From assembly GCF_900200035.1 (NCBI RefSeq), contig NZ_FZTC01000012.1, forward strand, positions 62,001-126,000: 64,000 bases of DNA, written 5' to 3'. The DNA is from Klebsiella grimontii (lineage in GTDB: Bacteria; Pseudomonadota; Gammaproteobacteria; Enterobacterales; Enterobacteriaceae). A program made the position numbers and the translations under genes. The notes beneath the pieces are model-generated. The model did no database searches, had not been told where the DNA came from, and was given only the letters and a program-made list of their open reading frames with translations. Positions 1 through 9,238 of this stretch are shown piece by piece (within the stretch, counting starts at the first letter, position 1; each line of letters starts with the position of its first letter).

Positions 1-34
1 CCGATGCGCTGATTATCTTCCGCCAAACCCGCAT
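1..34 (-). CDS. 5' end of an unidentified gene (cut by window edge)
   Basis: An ATG on the minus strand at 34-32 opens a frame that runs off the window and reads MRVWRKIISAS. An AAAGG ribosome-binding site lies at 45-41, six bases upstream. The ATG is only 17 bases after the stop of the PheC-like gene, so it is probably the next gene of the same operon. Eleven residues are too few to name a family; the basic start is compatible with a membrane or exported protein, but that is a guess. Confidence 0.35.
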   Translation of the reverse strand, partial: MRVWRKIISAS

Positions 35-51
35 AGAAAACCTTTATTGCA

Positions 52-825
52 CTATGGTTTTACCTGGTCATGAATGCGCCACTTCTGCTTAAGCACATTT
101 TTATCCTGGCTGGCCAGCCACTGGTTTACCTTCTCCAGCAGCTGCGGGTTATCTTTATTCATCATGTAGACTTTAAAGCTGGCGGTGCCCGGGAACGGCG
201 TCTCGTTAGCCACGCAGAATACGCCCGGTTCATTGCTCTGGTAATAGACGCCTTCAATCAGGTCGGTCACCATCATATCCGCCGTTTTCTGCCGCAGCGC
301 TTCAAGGTTATCGATATTGTTTTTCACCCGGATAATTTGCGCATGCTTGATATGTTCATCGACAAAGCTTTGGTTGGTTCCCCCCGGATTCACTACCACC
401 TTCACGTTCGGCTGGTCGATTTTTTCCAGGCTACCGAGGGCTGGCGCCGACGCGCAGTTAGCCAGCGCAATCTTGCCGTTCGGCACCACCGGCTGGCTTA
501 ACGCGAAATCCTTCGCCCGCGCCGCGGTTTCCGTCACCCCGCCCATGGCGATATCAAACTTATCGGCCTGCAGATCGGCGGAGAGCGTTGGCCAACTGGT
601 CGGCACGAAGCGCACCTTCAGGCCAAGCCGCTTGCCGAGATCTTTCGCCATATCCACATCGTAGCCCAGCAGTTCTCCGGCTTTATTGTGAAACGCCAGC
701 GGCGCGTAGTCTCCCGGCACACCGACTTTAAGTTCGCCGCTTTGTTGGATGCTGTTCATGTCGCGCGCCTGGGCGCCAAAGGCGATGGCGGCAATGATGA
801 AAGCAAGACCTGACTTCAACTTCAT
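52..825 (-). CDS. PheC-like periplasmic cyclohexadienyl dehydratase / solute-binding-fold protein
   Basis: This 257-residue protein has a signal peptide (cleavage likely after AQA, residues 18-20) and a type II periplasmic binding fold. It resembles the periplasmic cyclohexadienyl dehydratase PheC of Pseudomonas, an enzyme that evolved from amino-acid-binding proteins and makes phenylpyruvate or phenylalanine from prephenate or arogenate. Shared segments, recalled from PheC, are VPTSWP (74-79), the DKFDIAM region (88-94), VVNPGGTN (144-151) and TDLIE (187-191). The Glu at 191 aligns with the PheC active-site segment TDAIE. It could instead be an ordinary ABC amino-acid-binding protein. It follows the acetyltransferase gene by 35 bases and probably shares its transcript. 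Confidence 0.75.
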   Translation of the reverse strand: MKLKSGLAFIIAAIAFGAQARDMNSIQQSGELKVGVPGDYAPLAFHNKAGELLGYDVDMAKDLGKRLGLKVRFVPTSWPTLSADLQADKFDIAMGGVTETAARAKDFALSQPVVPNGKIALANCASAPALGSLEKIDQPNVKVVVNPGGTNQSFVDEHIKHAQIIRVKNNIDNLEALRQKTADMMVTDLIEGVYYQSNEPGVFCVANETPFPGTASFKVYMMNKDNPQLLEKVNQWLASQDKNVLKQKWRIHDQVKP

Positions 826-860
826 CTTTATATCCTTGTCCTAATGTGAACCGCTTTTGA

Positions 861-1655
861 TTAAACCGCGCTGCGCAGCGGGTTCTGTTTATTCGCCATA
901 AAATCTTTAATCATGGTCGCCGTCAATACCGGCGGCGAAAAAGCGGACAGCGTCCCTTCGGCGGCGCGCCCGGCGAGCAGCTCGCAAAAGCGTTCAACCT
1001 GATTAACCGGACAAGCGGCAATATCCTGGGCAGAGTAACGCCACCAGCGTAGCGCCAGCAGCTGCGCGATAATCGCCTCGCTAAAGCGCATGCGGATGAC
1101 CTTCGCCGGATTACCACCGACGATAGCGTACGGCGCGACGTCTTTGACCACCAGCGCGTTGGCGGCAATAACGGCCCCATCGCCAATCGTGATGCCCTGC
1201 GCCAGGGTGACATTCTGACCAATCCACACATCGTTGCCGATGGTGATTGGCCGGGGTGTTTTCTCAAAAGGGTAAAACTGGTTGGGCCTGCCGCTGTCGG
1301 CCGCCAGCGTCGCCATAACGCCGGAGTGATGGGCATAAAAAACCGGGCTGGCGCTGGCCCACTCCAGCGGATGCCGGTCGCCCAGCACCTGGAGCCGATC
1401 GGCAATCGAGGTGTAGCGCCCTACCCTGATGAGCGCCGGCAGCAGGGTTCGCGTATAGCTAAAAGCGCCCAGTGAGGCCAGCCGTTCGCCGCAGCGCCCC
1501 CAGTAGGTGGTATAGGCCTCGGTAGCTAAATTTTCCGGTACGTCGATCGGCAGATCATCACGGTAAAAGGCGTGGGCGCAGACCAGCTTCTGCCCGCCGA
1601 CAAAAACGCGCTGCGCCTGCAATAGAGGCTTAAGATCACCAAAGGCGATTTTCAT
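861..1655 (-). CDS. CatB-related hexapeptide-repeat O-acetyltransferase
   Basis: The 264-residue protein has left-handed beta-helix hexapeptide repeats at roughly residues 130-190 (ITIGNDVWIGQNV, then ITIGDGAVIAANALV, then YAIVGGNPAKVIRMRF), the hallmark of xenobiotic/CatB-type acetyltransferases that transfer acetyl from acetyl-CoA to a hydroxyl group. The central HPLEWASASPVFY segment is also typical of this family. The acceptor cannot be predicted. It heads a minus-strand unit with the PheC-like gene and the cut gene at the window edge; no clear promoter was found in 1656-1790. Confidence 0.8.
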   Translation of the reverse strand: MKIAFGDLKPLLQAQRVFVGGQKLVCAHAFYRDDLPIDVPENLATEAYTTYWGRCGERLASLGAFSYTRTLLPALIRVGRYTSIADRLQVLGDRHPLEWASASPVFYAHHSGVMATLAADSGRPNQFYPFEKTPRPITIGNDVWIGQNVTLAQGITIGDGAVIAANALVVKDVAPYAIVGGNPAKVIRMRFSEAIIAQLLALRWWRYSAQDIAACPVNQVERFCELLAGRAAEGTLSAFSPPVLTATMIKDFMANKQNPLRSAV

Positions 1656-1790
1656 TTTCGATTTTCCCGCACAAAAGTACTCCCGGCCAGCCGCTTAATC
1701 TCTCGATCATTGATAGCGTACCGATCCGCTCACCGTGCGAAAAATCGTTATGACATCTCTTTTTTGTGAGCCACAGCGCGAAAGCGACGG

Positions 1791-2891
1791 TCAGTTATAC
1801 TCCAGCGCAAACGTCACCATGCTATTGGCGGTGCCGGCGGTTACCGCGTCATCCGTCTGTACGTACTGGGCGTTGAAGTTGATATTTTCCGCCGCGCCGG
1901 CGCTGCTGGCGGTAATCCGCTTGAGCACAGGTAAGTTGCTGGCCTCGTTAATTTTGACGCCGGTTCCGGCTGCCGGCGCCGGGGCGCTGTTATTGCCGTA
2001 GGTGAGCCTGACGCCCACCCCGCTCGCGGAGGCATTGTCTTTGCTGAGCGCCAGGGTATCCGTTCCCCCGCTTTGCGTCGTCACGCCAAAAAAACCAATA
2101 CGGATATCGGTCGGCGTGGAGCAGAAGACCGGAATGGAGAAGCTCCTGGCGCTGCCGCCGACGGTATTTTTGCCTTTAAACTCCGCTTTATTTACCGCGC
2201 CGAGGCTGACGTGAATATTCGCGGTTGAGACCTGACAGCTGCCGCTGCTGCCGATATCGACATTCAGCGCGGCCATATCGAGAGTGACCGGCGGGCTGGC
2301 GACAAAAGCGGCACTGCTGTCGGCCTGCTGCTGAATAGTCAGTTCGCCAATCTGCGGCTGCGCCGGAACGTTAGCGTGGTTACCGCTGGCCAGGGCGACC
2401 TCGCCGGTCTTATAAAACGTCACGAAGACTTTCACCACAATCTGCTGCTGCGTCAGCAGGTTAGCTATTTCATTGCTGTCGCAAACCGTCACGGACTCCG
2501 CGCTACCGGCCGCATGGCTGCCATCAATCACGCGAATGGCGCCGCCGCTGCACTGAAAACCCAACGTGTAGCCCATGCCGTCCAGCGCGGAGGGAAAAAC
2601 GTGCTGGCCGCCGATCGACAGGGGCGATGAGGCGGTTTTAAGCTGCCGATACACCAGACGTTTAGCCGCCGCTTTCGGCAGCTGAAGATCGCAGGTGAAA
2701 TGAATTCCGCTGCCGTTATCCGCCATCACGCTGGTCATCTGCGTATTCAGCGGCAGCGTAGGCAGGTACTTGATATTCTGGACGTTAACGGTCATCTGAC
2801 CGATATCCACTTTGCAGGTTTCCGCCCACCCGCCGTGGCTATAAATCCCGGCCATTAGCAGCAATAAAAACGATACTATGCGCAAAATCAC
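1791..2891 (-). CDS. Fimbrial tip adhesin (two-domain, chaperone/usher type)
   Basis: Last gene of the fimbrial operon, 366 residues. It has a hydrophobic signal peptide ending near residue 23 (GGWAE), an N-terminal receptor-binding domain (about 24-205) with paired cysteines, and a C-terminal pilin domain (about 206-366) starting with a Cys-containing strand (SGSCQV) and ending in the pilin-like penultimate-aromatic motif (TFALEYN). The position directly downstream of the usher (12-base gap) and the size fit a tip adhesin rather than a shaft subunit. The receptor is unknown. A short Ala/Pro-rich loop (NNSAPAPAAG) lies in the pilin domain. Confidence 0.82.
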   Translation of the reverse strand: MILRIVSFLLLLMAGIYSHGGWAETCKVDIGQMTVNVQNIKYLPTLPLNTQMTSVMADNGSGIHFTCDLQLPKAAAKRLVYRQLKTASSPLSIGGQHVFPSALDGMGYTLGFQCSGGAIRVIDGSHAAGSAESVTVCDSNEIANLLTQQQIVVKVFVTFYKTGEVALASGNHANVPAQPQIGELTIQQQADSSAAFVASPPVTLDMAALNVDIGSSGSCQVSTANIHVSLGAVNKAEFKGKNTVGGSARSFSIPVFCSTPTDIRIGFFGVTTQSGGTDTLALSKDNASASGVGVRLTYGNNSAPAPAAGTGVKINEASNLPVLKRITASSAGAAENINFNAQYVQTDDAVTAGTANSMVTFALEYN

Positions 2892-2903
2892 CTCTGTGCT
2901 GAC

Positions 2904-5504
2904 CTACTGGCAGACGCCAGAGACGGTTTTTACCGGACTCTGCCCCTGCTGTACGGTATCGGTAAGATGGAAATGCAGCGCGCATTTCCGCGAGATATTG
3001 TCGGCGTTCCAGGCGACATCAAGCGTCCCTTCTTGCGGGATACCGCTCAGATAGACCTGCCCGCCATCGGCCACCATGCCGCCCGGAGCCGCGCCTTGCT
3101 CGTCTTCAGCCTTATGCAGGCGAACGCTGGCACCAAACGGCAGCGGGCCGCGGCTGTCGCTGAGCGTAAACAGTACGCGGTTGCCGATATGGGTCTGATA
3201 GTTTGCCTGCACCACCGCCCCGCCGCCGGGGATCACCGTCTGTCCTTCCAGCTCAACATCGGCATCGTCGGCCAGCGATTCGGTATCGAGCGTAATGGTG
3301 TTTTTGCGATACGCCGTCAGCGAGGGCACCACCGCATACCCCCGCCAGTCGGTGTGCACGTTGCTGCCGTTTTGAATCGCCACATCGGCGGCTCCCGGCG
3401 CGCGTACGATGGCAAAGCTTTCGCCGACGGTCTGCCCCAGCGTCACGCCATGAGGATGGGCGACGATGGAGCCCGATGCGCCCCAGGTCAGCTGATGGCT
3501 TGCGCTATCCTGGCGATAGCCGAGCTGCGCGGTTCCGTAGCCGCCATGGTAATCTAGCGATGCGCTGCTGTTACTCCCCTGGCCGCCGTTAGCGTAGCCC
3601 TGCTGCAGGGAATAATAGAGATTGGGATTACGCGGAATCGAACCATACAGCGACGCCTGCTGCGAGGTGCGTCCGTTATTGCCGGAGGTAGTGCTGTAGC
3701 TAATCGCGCTCTCGGCAAGCGGGCCGCCAAGCGGAATGCTCAGGTTGAAGGACCACGAGCGATCGGCTTTTTGGCGATCGGAAGACTGGGTGTAGTAATA
3801 ACCCACGCCCCACGAAACGCCTCGCCAGGCGCTGTAGAATCCGAGATGGATTGTTTCATCGCGGCTTTGGCGGTGCCAGTATTCCTGCGACCAGGCGGAA
3901 ATCGCCAGGCTGCTCATACCGCCAAACGCCTGCGATACAGAGATTTCCTCGCGGCTGCGCTTGTTGTCCACGAGACCATTGCGGCTCTCAAGCGCGTTGG
4001 CCTCGCTAAAGTCGTAATAACCGCCAGAAGAGTAGCGATAGCTGGCGAGGCTAAATGAGGTGCCGGTTCCGGCAAAATCCTTCTGGTACTGCACGCGCAG
4101 CGAGTGGCCCGCCGAGCGCTTTCCCGACGGCGTCGTGGTGTTGGCCCATGTCGCATCGCCCCCAAGCGAGCCCAGCTCGCCAAAGCCGCGTCCGACGCCG
4201 AGCGCCCAGGACTGGTAATCCTGCGCCAGCTGGCTACCGCCGTAGAGCGTGAACTCAGCCGGCAGCCCATAAAATAGCGTCCCCTGTAAAAACGTCGGCG
4301 ATGGCGTCCGGCTCTGCCCCGAATGGTAGCGCCCGGCGCTCAGGCTGAATTTCACCCGTCCTTCGCGCAGCATAAACGGTACGGCTGAAAAGGGTTGGGT
4401 AAAGGTCCGCACCGAACCGTCGCTCTCTTTTACCTGGACTTCGAGGTCGCCGCTTTGCGCCGTCGGATAGAGATCGCTTATGGCGAACGCCCCCGGCGAA
4501 ACGAACGTTTCATAGATAACGTAGCCATGCTGGGAGATGGTGACTTTCGCATTGCTGTGCGCCATCCCGCGGATCGTCGGGGCGAAGCCGCGCTGGCTAT
4601 CCGGCAGCATTTCATCATCGGACATCAGCTGGACGCCGCGAAACTGCACGCTGTCGAAAACGTCGCCGCTCGTAAAGGTATCGCCCATCCGCAGCAGGCT
4701 TTTGAGTGACTTCAGGTCGCGCTGCAGCCAGGTGCTCTGTGAATTCCAGCGCCGGGTCCGGTCATACTCCATCGACGAGACGTTACGCAGTCGCCAGGCG
4801 CCAAAGTTCACTCCGCTGCGTAAATTCAGATAGCTGGAGCGGCTGTTGTCATCCGACTGCCGGGTTTGCGACCCGGTCAGGTTGTAGTTAACAAACGCCG
4901 CCGGAATCCCCTCATCCCAGCGCGCCGGATCGACGTACCCGCGGCTTTGCACGTTCATTGCCGCCTGGGGAATGCTTAAGTTCAGGCGCTGAGTGGCAAA
5001 GTCAAAACGGCTGCTGGCATCGGGGATATAGCGTTCGATGTGGGTGAACGGCTCTCCCTCATGCAGGGTATTAAACGCCGGGAAAGCGCTGACGTTGACG
5101 CCATATTCCGCCAGCTGCGCCGGGGTTAACTGCGGCTGCAGCGCGCCGTTGCTGTCGACAAATGTCACCTCGCTCTGGGCTATTTCCTGGTTATTTACCC
5201 AGATGCTGACCGGATATGTCCCGGGCTGCTGGCCGCCTGATTTAGCAAAATAGTGTAAATCAGCGGTCTTTTGCTGCGGATTGGCAAATTCTAATGCCGC
5301 CGGATCAAAGTAGTCCTCCGCCCGCGCGATACCGCTTTGGCACAGCAGAAAAATCGCCGTCGGCAATAAGAAAATCCCGCCGGTTGGCGCCGCGATCGCC
5401 GAATAAACGGAAGTCATATCAGAAGTGTTATTTTTCACAATATCCCGACCAGGCGAAGCAAAATAATTACTGTTGCGCGTAATCCGTAATACCACCGAAG
5501 TCAT
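2904..5504 (-). CDS. Outer membrane fimbrial usher (PapC/FimD family)
   Basis: The 866-residue protein fits the outer membrane usher family that pairs with the periplasmic chaperone to assemble and secrete pilus subunits. After the signal region (ends GIARAEDYFDP near residue 66) come the N-terminal chaperone-binding domain, a 24-strand pore with a plug, and C-terminal domains. Usher hallmarks such as RGMAHSNAKVTI, SPGAFAISDLYPT and GDLEVQVKE are present around 310-370. The longest frame starts at an ATG inside the chaperone gene (38-base overlap) without a good ribosome-binding site. A GTG at 5438 (M-KNNTSD, 29 bases after the chaperone stop) is an equally plausible and more typical start. 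Confidence 0.93.
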   Translation of the reverse strand: MTSVVLRITRNSNYFASPGRDIVKNNTSDMTSVYSAIAAPTGGIFLLPTAIFLLCQSGIARAEDYFDPAALEFANPQQKTADLHYFAKSGGQQPGTYPVSIWVNNQEIAQSEVTFVDSNGALQPQLTPAQLAEYGVNVSAFPAFNTLHEGEPFTHIERYIPDASSRFDFATQRLNLSIPQAAMNVQSRGYVDPARWDEGIPAAFVNYNLTGSQTRQSDDNSRSSYLNLRSGVNFGAWRLRNVSSMEYDRTRRWNSQSTWLQRDLKSLKSLLRMGDTFTSGDVFDSVQFRGVQLMSDDEMLPDSQRGFAPTIRGMAHSNAKVTISQHGYVIYETFVSPGAFAISDLYPTAQSGDLEVQVKESDGSVRTFTQPFSAVPFMLREGRVKFSLSAGRYHSGQSRTPSPTFLQGTLFYGLPAEFTLYGGSQLAQDYQSWALGVGRGFGELGSLGGDATWANTTTPSGKRSAGHSLRVQYQKDFAGTGTSFSLASYRYSSGGYYDFSEANALESRNGLVDNKRSREEISVSQAFGGMSSLAISAWSQEYWHRQSRDETIHLGFYSAWRGVSWGVGYYYTQSSDRQKADRSWSFNLSIPLGGPLAESAISYSTTSGNNGRTSQQASLYGSIPRNPNLYYSLQQGYANGGQGSNSSASLDYHGGYGTAQLGYRQDSASHQLTWGASGSIVAHPHGVTLGQTVGESFAIVRAPGAADVAIQNGSNVHTDWRGYAVVPSLTAYRKNTITLDTESLADDADVELEGQTVIPGGGAVVQANYQTHIGNRVLFTLSDSRGPLPFGASVRLHKAEDEQGAAPGGMVADGGQVYLSGIPQEGTLDVAWNADNISRKCALHFHLTDTVQQGQSPVKTVSGVCQ

Positions 5505-6126
5505 TAATAGCGCGCCATTTAACTACCCCGGAATGAGTAATCGGCCACTCTTTATGGTCAAGGGGGCCAATCATGCCGGGTTCAGGAATGTCTGTCGCGC
5601 CAACCGAAATAACAAAAAAGGAGACAAAATAGGGCGTCGGGTTTTGGGCAACCAGTCTGGAACCTTCGATTTTAAACGTCACCTTGCGCCATGCATCGGC
5701 AGGCTCCCCCGGGAGACCATTCGGACGATAGAAAATCTTAAATTTTGATTTAATATTAACCTGAAGCTTATTCGCTTCATCTTTTTTCGTGGGCGCAATG
5801 CTTTTTACGTTGAGCCAAAAAACGGATTCGCGATCGGTGGGCAGCGTTCCGCCAATATAGTTAATACGCAATACGTTCTGCTGTTCGGGATCGAGACGGA
5901 AAAGCGGCGGCGTCACAATAAAAGGCACGCGGCTTTTATTGTTTTCCGCATAGTTTTCCACCCACGATTGCACCAGATAAGGTGAATGAGTATCCGCGTT
6001 GGTGACCGATATTGCGGCTTCACGTTTCCCTTCCTGATAAACAACACGGGTTCCTCCCATGACAATACCGGCCTGTGCCGCAGTTGATAGCAATAAAAAG
6101 GCTATCGCGGCGATCGTTCGTTTCAT
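5467..6126 (-). CDS. Periplasmic fimbrial chaperone (PapD/FimC family)
   Basis: 219 residues with a signal peptide (cut after AAQA, residue 19) and two Ig-like domains. The family motif around residues 85-105 (LFRLDPEQQNVLRI) is the G1-strand region used to donate a strand to pilin subunits, and RVVY with the basic cleft residues lies near the N terminus. It binds subunits in the periplasm and delivers them to the usher encoded just downstream. The order pilin-chaperone-usher-adhesin is the common type 1-like arrangement. Confidence 0.93.
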   Translation of the reverse strand: MKRTIAAIAFLLLSTAAQAGIVMGGTRVVYQEGKREAAISVTNADTHSPYLVQSWVENYAENNKSRVPFIVTPPLFRLDPEQQNVLRINYIGGTLPTDRESVFWLNVKSIAPTKKDEANKLQVNIKSKFKIFYRPNGLPGEPADAWRKVTFKIEGSRLVAQNPTPYFVSFFVISVGATDIPEPGMIGPLDHKEWPITHSGVVKWRAINDFGGITDYAQQ

Positions 6127-6149
6127 AATGACTACCGTCCGGGAATAAT

Positions 6150-6269
6150 AAAAGCGGGTATCACGACCTGAAGCTGATAAAAAATTTGCAGTAATGCTGC
6201 AGCCCGTATTTCAGCCAGGCGGCGGCTCGGTCTGGGAAGCCATGAATAACCGCAGCTTTACCCGCTTTT
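6150..6269. repeat. Long-range 11-bp inverted repeat between pilin and chaperone genes
   Basis: AAAAGCGGGTA at 6150-6160 is the exact reverse complement of TACCCGCTTTT at 6259-6269. The pair frames almost the whole 149-base pilin-chaperone spacer. In RNA it would close a stem around smaller internal hairpins immediately after the pilin stop codon. Such a structure could terminate part of the transcription or protect the pilin message, giving more pilin than usher. The pairing is seen; the role is inferred. Confidence 0.5.
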
Positions 6270-6275
6270 AGGGTA

Positions 6276-6872
6276 TTAGTTGTAAACCATATTGAAGTTG
6301 GCCGTACCGTTGGCAGAACCGGCGGAAACCGCGCTGGTTGAGACATAGTCGGCAAAGAATTCCAGATCGGCGGTACCTGTCGCCGCCCCGCTCGCGCCAG
6401 CGGTAACGCTGTGGCCGCGTGACACGGCGCCGAGATCAACCGGCGTTGACTTGTCGTCTTCGTAAAGCTTTATCGCCACCCCGCTTGCGGTACCGTTAAT
6501 CGCCAGCAGATCGCTATTGTTGGTATCGCGGGTACCGTCAAACAGTACCGAGACGGTGGTAACGGTGGAAGGACAATCTTTTACTTTGATGTGGAAGGCG
6601 GTTTTCGTCGTTTCAGAACCAGCGCCGGTAAAATAGCTGCTCGCCCATTTCCCCAGATCGACGCTTTGGTTCGCGCTGGTGCTATCGACATTACAGGAGG
6701 AGTCAGTAATGGAGCCGGTAAATTCTACCTGGCCGCCCGTGCCCTGGGTTCCCGCATTAGAACCGGGGTTAACGGTCATTGCTGAACTGGCCGGTTGTGA
6801 AGGACTGGATAATGCGCTAGCGGAAGCCAGAGCACCGACAAACATTGCCATAATACGAAATTGCGTTTTCAT
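6276..6872 (-). CDS. Major fimbrial subunit (type 1-like pilin)
   Basis: 198 residues: a signal peptide ending near ASASA, a low-complexity Ser/Gly/Thr stretch (about 25-46), then a single pilin domain with the two conserved cysteines (SSCNV and KDCPS, forming the family disulfide) and a C-terminal beta-zipper motif (NFNMVYN). It is the first gene of the operon, as expected for the most abundant product. A 0.6-kb AT-rich leader lies upstream. Confidence 0.9.
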   Translation of the reverse strand: MKTQFRIMAMFVGALASASALSSPSQPASSAMTVNPGSNAGTQGTGGQVEFTGSITDSSCNVDSTSANQSVDLGKWASSYFTGAGSETTKTAFHIKVKDCPSTVTTVSVLFDGTRDTNNSDLLAINGTASGVAIKLYEDDKSTPVDLGAVSRGHSVTAGASGAATGTADLEFFADYVSTSAVSAGSANGTANFNMVYN

Positions 6873-7480
6873 TATTCATCTCATCTCTAACTTATATTTT
6901 CGGCAGATTGAGCGCGAGGGCTTAAGCCTCGTACAAATCTGCGTACAGATCCTCCATGTTAATAATATTCGCGTTCCGTCCGCAGGATAGCAGGCAGCAA
7001 AAAATCTGAGCTGCTTATTTGACTCTTTTATTAAAAAGAAAGTTACTTCGGCGTAATTGATAAACCATTCATTAAGGGAACAAATAAATACTATCCTTAC
7101 CCATTACAATTCGCAATATTTTGTTATGTTAATGAAATGCTGTTTTATTTTACATATGAAAATAATATTCAAAACATTGCTCTGTTTGTTAATTAACGCA
7201 ACCAAAAATCACGAGACAACAACATTAAAAATCAACATCAGACAGTGTAATTTAACAATCACACTTAAATTTACCGCGATTTTTCGGCAATCATTCTGTG
7301 AGCGGACCGTGAATTTACACAATATTAGGATAAATCCTAGATTGGTTTTAATCTTATTTTCGTAACCAAATAAACAATAATCACCTGAGTAATTATATAT
7401 AGGGGATATCAATGGCAAGGGTATTTCATGTGAAAGTAAGGAAGGCAAAACGAATAACAGCACTTTCTTTGTGGAATAAT
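6873..7480. other. AT-rich intergenic leader of the fimbrial operon
   Basis: About 600 bases without a convincing gene. Base composition is much more AT-rich than the flanking genes (for example 7070-7480), which is typical of H-NS/StpA-silenced fimbrial promoters. Short frames on both strands here show no family features. I looked for paired inverted repeats that could mark a phase-variation switch and saw none that was convincing. Promoter and regulator sites for the minus-strand fimbrial operon should lie here but cannot be pinned down by eye. Confidence 0.5.
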
Positions 7481-7481
7481 A

Positions 7482-7512
7482 AACCCGCAATCCGTGCTGA
7501 AGATTGCGGGTT
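7482..7512 (-). terminator. Terminator of the aldehyde dehydrogenase gene
   Basis: AACCCGCAATC (7482-7492) pairs perfectly with GATTGCGGGTT (7502-7512). On the minus strand the hairpin is followed by TTTATTATT. It lies 30 bases past the stop of the dehydrogenase gene. Confidence 0.8.
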
Positions 7513-7541
7513 TTCCTAAAATAAATAGCTGACGGCGCCGA

Positions 7542-9062
7542 TCAGAACAGACCCAGCGGCGCCGTGCCGTAGCTCACCAGCAGGTTCTTCGTCTGCTGAT
7601 AGGCGTTAAGCGCCATCTTATGGGTTTCGCGCCCTACGCCGGACTGTTTGTAACCGCCGAACGCGGCGTGCGCAGGGTAAATATGATAGCAGTTGGTCCA
7701 CACTCGGCCGGCCTTAATGCCGCGCCCCATGCGATAGGCCAGATTGGTATCCCGCGTCCACACCCCGGCCCCAAGGCCAAACTGGGTCTGGTTAGCAATA
7801 GACAGCGCCTCGGCTTCATCTTTAAAGGTGGTGACGCCGATAACCGGGCCAAAGATCTCCTCCTGGAAGCTGCGCATATCGTTGCGCCCCTGAATCAGCG
7901 TCGGCTGAATATAGAAACCGTTATCCAGTTCGGCAGAGATACTGGCGCGTTCGCCGCCGGTCAGGATCTTACCGCCTTCATCGCGGGCGATCTTAATATA
8001 GGAAAGGATCTTATCGAACTGCTGACGCGACGCCTGCGCGCCGATCATCGTGTCGGTATCAAAGGGGTCGCCGCGGCGAATTTGCGCTACCTTATCCATG
8101 ACCCGCGCCATAAAGGGCTCGTAGATAGACTCCTGAATCAGCGCGCGGGACGGGCAGGTGCAGACCTCGCCCTGGTTAAAGAAGCCCAGCACCAGGCCCT
8201 CTACCGCCTTCTCGATATACTCTTCTTCGCCTTCCATCACGTCGGCAAAATAGATATTCGGCGACTTCCCGCCCAGCTCAACGGTACAGGGGATAATATT
8301 TTCCGCCGCGCAGGCCATAATATGCCGGCCTACCGGCGTGGAGCCGGTAAAGGCGATTTTGGCGATGCGTTTACTGGTTGCCAGCGCTTCGCCCGCCTCT
8401 TTGCCAAAACCCTGCACCACGTTAAGCACGCCCGCCGGGAACAGATCGCCAATAATCTCCAGCAGCAGCGTAATGCTAAGCGGCGTCTGCTCCGCCGGTT
8501 TAAGTACCACGCAGTTGCCAGCCGCCAGCGCCGGAGCCAGCTTCCAGGCGGCCATCAGCAGCGGGAAGTTCCACGGAATTATTTGCCCGACCACGCCGAG
8601 AGGCTCATGGAAATGGTAAGCCACCGTCGTTTCATCAATCTCCGCCGTGCTTCCCTCCTGCGCGCGCAGGCAGCCGGCGAAATAGCGGAAGTGATCGACC
8701 GCCAGCGGCAGATCGGCGTTAAGGGTTTCGCGGATCGGCTTGCCGTTATCCCAGCTCTCCGCCACCGCCAGATATTCCAGATTGGCTTCAATACGGTCGG
8801 CAACCTGCAGCAGCAGATTCGCGCGATGCTGAGCCGACGTTTTACCCCAGGCGTCGGCGGCCCGGTGCGCCGCATCAAGGGCGAAGTCGATATCTTTGGC
8901 ATCAGAACGCGGAAACTGCCCGATGTTGCTACCGTCGACCGGGGAGGTATTCATAAAGAATTCACCGCCGATCGGTTCGACAAATTTACCGTCAATAAAG
9001 TTACCGTAGGCTGACTTCAGTGCAACCAAAGCGCCCGGCGTGCCAGGATGTGCATAACGCAT
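7542..9062 (-). CDS. NAD(P)-dependent aldehyde dehydrogenase, AldB/AcoD type
   Basis: 506 residues, usual length for the family, and very close along its length to E. coli AldB (acetaldehyde and other short aldehydes to acids). Visible motifs are the cofactor segment [19 protein letters not shown], the catalytic Glu in VELGGKSPN, and the nucleophile Cys in [14 protein letters not shown] near residue 300, followed by the C-terminal FGGYKQSG. The gene is monocistronic, with a sigma-54 promoter upstream and a divergent AcoR-type activator, so expression is probably induced by an aldehyde, alcohol or acetoin-like effector. E. coli aldB itself sits elsewhere and is not sigma-54 dependent, so I leave the symbol blank. 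Confidence 0.9.
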   Translation of the reverse strand: MRYAHPGTPGALVALKSAYGNFIDGKFVEPIGGEFFMNTSPVDGSNIGQFPRSDAKDIDFALDAAHRAADAWGKTSAQHRANLLLQVADRIEANLEYLAVAESWDNGKPIRETLNADLPLAVDHFRYFAGCLRAQEGSTAEIDETTVAYHFHEPLGVVGQIIPWNFPLLMAAWKLAPALAAGNCVVLKPAEQTPLSITLLLEIIGDLFPAGVLNVVQGFGKEAGEALATSKRIAKIAFTGSTPVGRHIMACAAENIIPCTVELGGKSPNIYFADVMEGEEEYIEKAVEGLVLGFFNQGEVCTCPSRALIQESIYEPFMARVMDKVAQIRRGDPFDTDTMIGAQASRQQFDKILSYIKIARDEGGKILTGGERASISAELDNGFYIQPTLIQGRNDMRSFQEEIFGPVIGVTTFKDEAEALSIANQTQFGLGAGVWTRDTNLAYRMGRGIKAGRVWTNCYHIYPAHAAFGGYKQSGVGRETHKMALNAYQQTKNLLVSYGTAPLGLF

Positions 9063-9139
9063 CGCGAATCTCCTTCATGTAGGGTTGAAGCGCAGCGGCG
9101 TATTAGTTTTGTACGGCTGCTCGCTGCGCCTCTCCTCCA

Positions 9140-9156
9140 TTGCAGGGGTTATGCCA
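9140..9156 (-). promoter_or_regulatory. Sigma-54 (-24/-12) promoter of the aldehyde dehydrogenase gene
   Basis: Read on the minus strand this is TGGCATAACCCCTGCAA: GG and GC are separated exactly as in the consensus TGGCAC-N5-TTGC. It lies 78 bases upstream of the dehydrogenase start and points at it. The activator encoded divergently carries the GAFTGA loop needed for sigma-54 contact. Confidence 0.75.
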
Positions 9157-9238
9157 TTTTTCCAGGTTTAAAATAATTATTTATTTTCAATTACTTAATA
9201 AATTCACTTTTCGTTCTGTCGCACGGAATGTCTCTTAT

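Noticed and set aside
6873-7480. Phase-variable invertible promoter for the fimbriae
   Set aside because: No matching inverted repeat pair or recombinase gene was found.
7620-9014. A 464-codon open frame on the plus strand
   Set aside because: Antisense to the aldehyde dehydrogenase; Arg/His/Gly-rich translation typical of a shadow frame.
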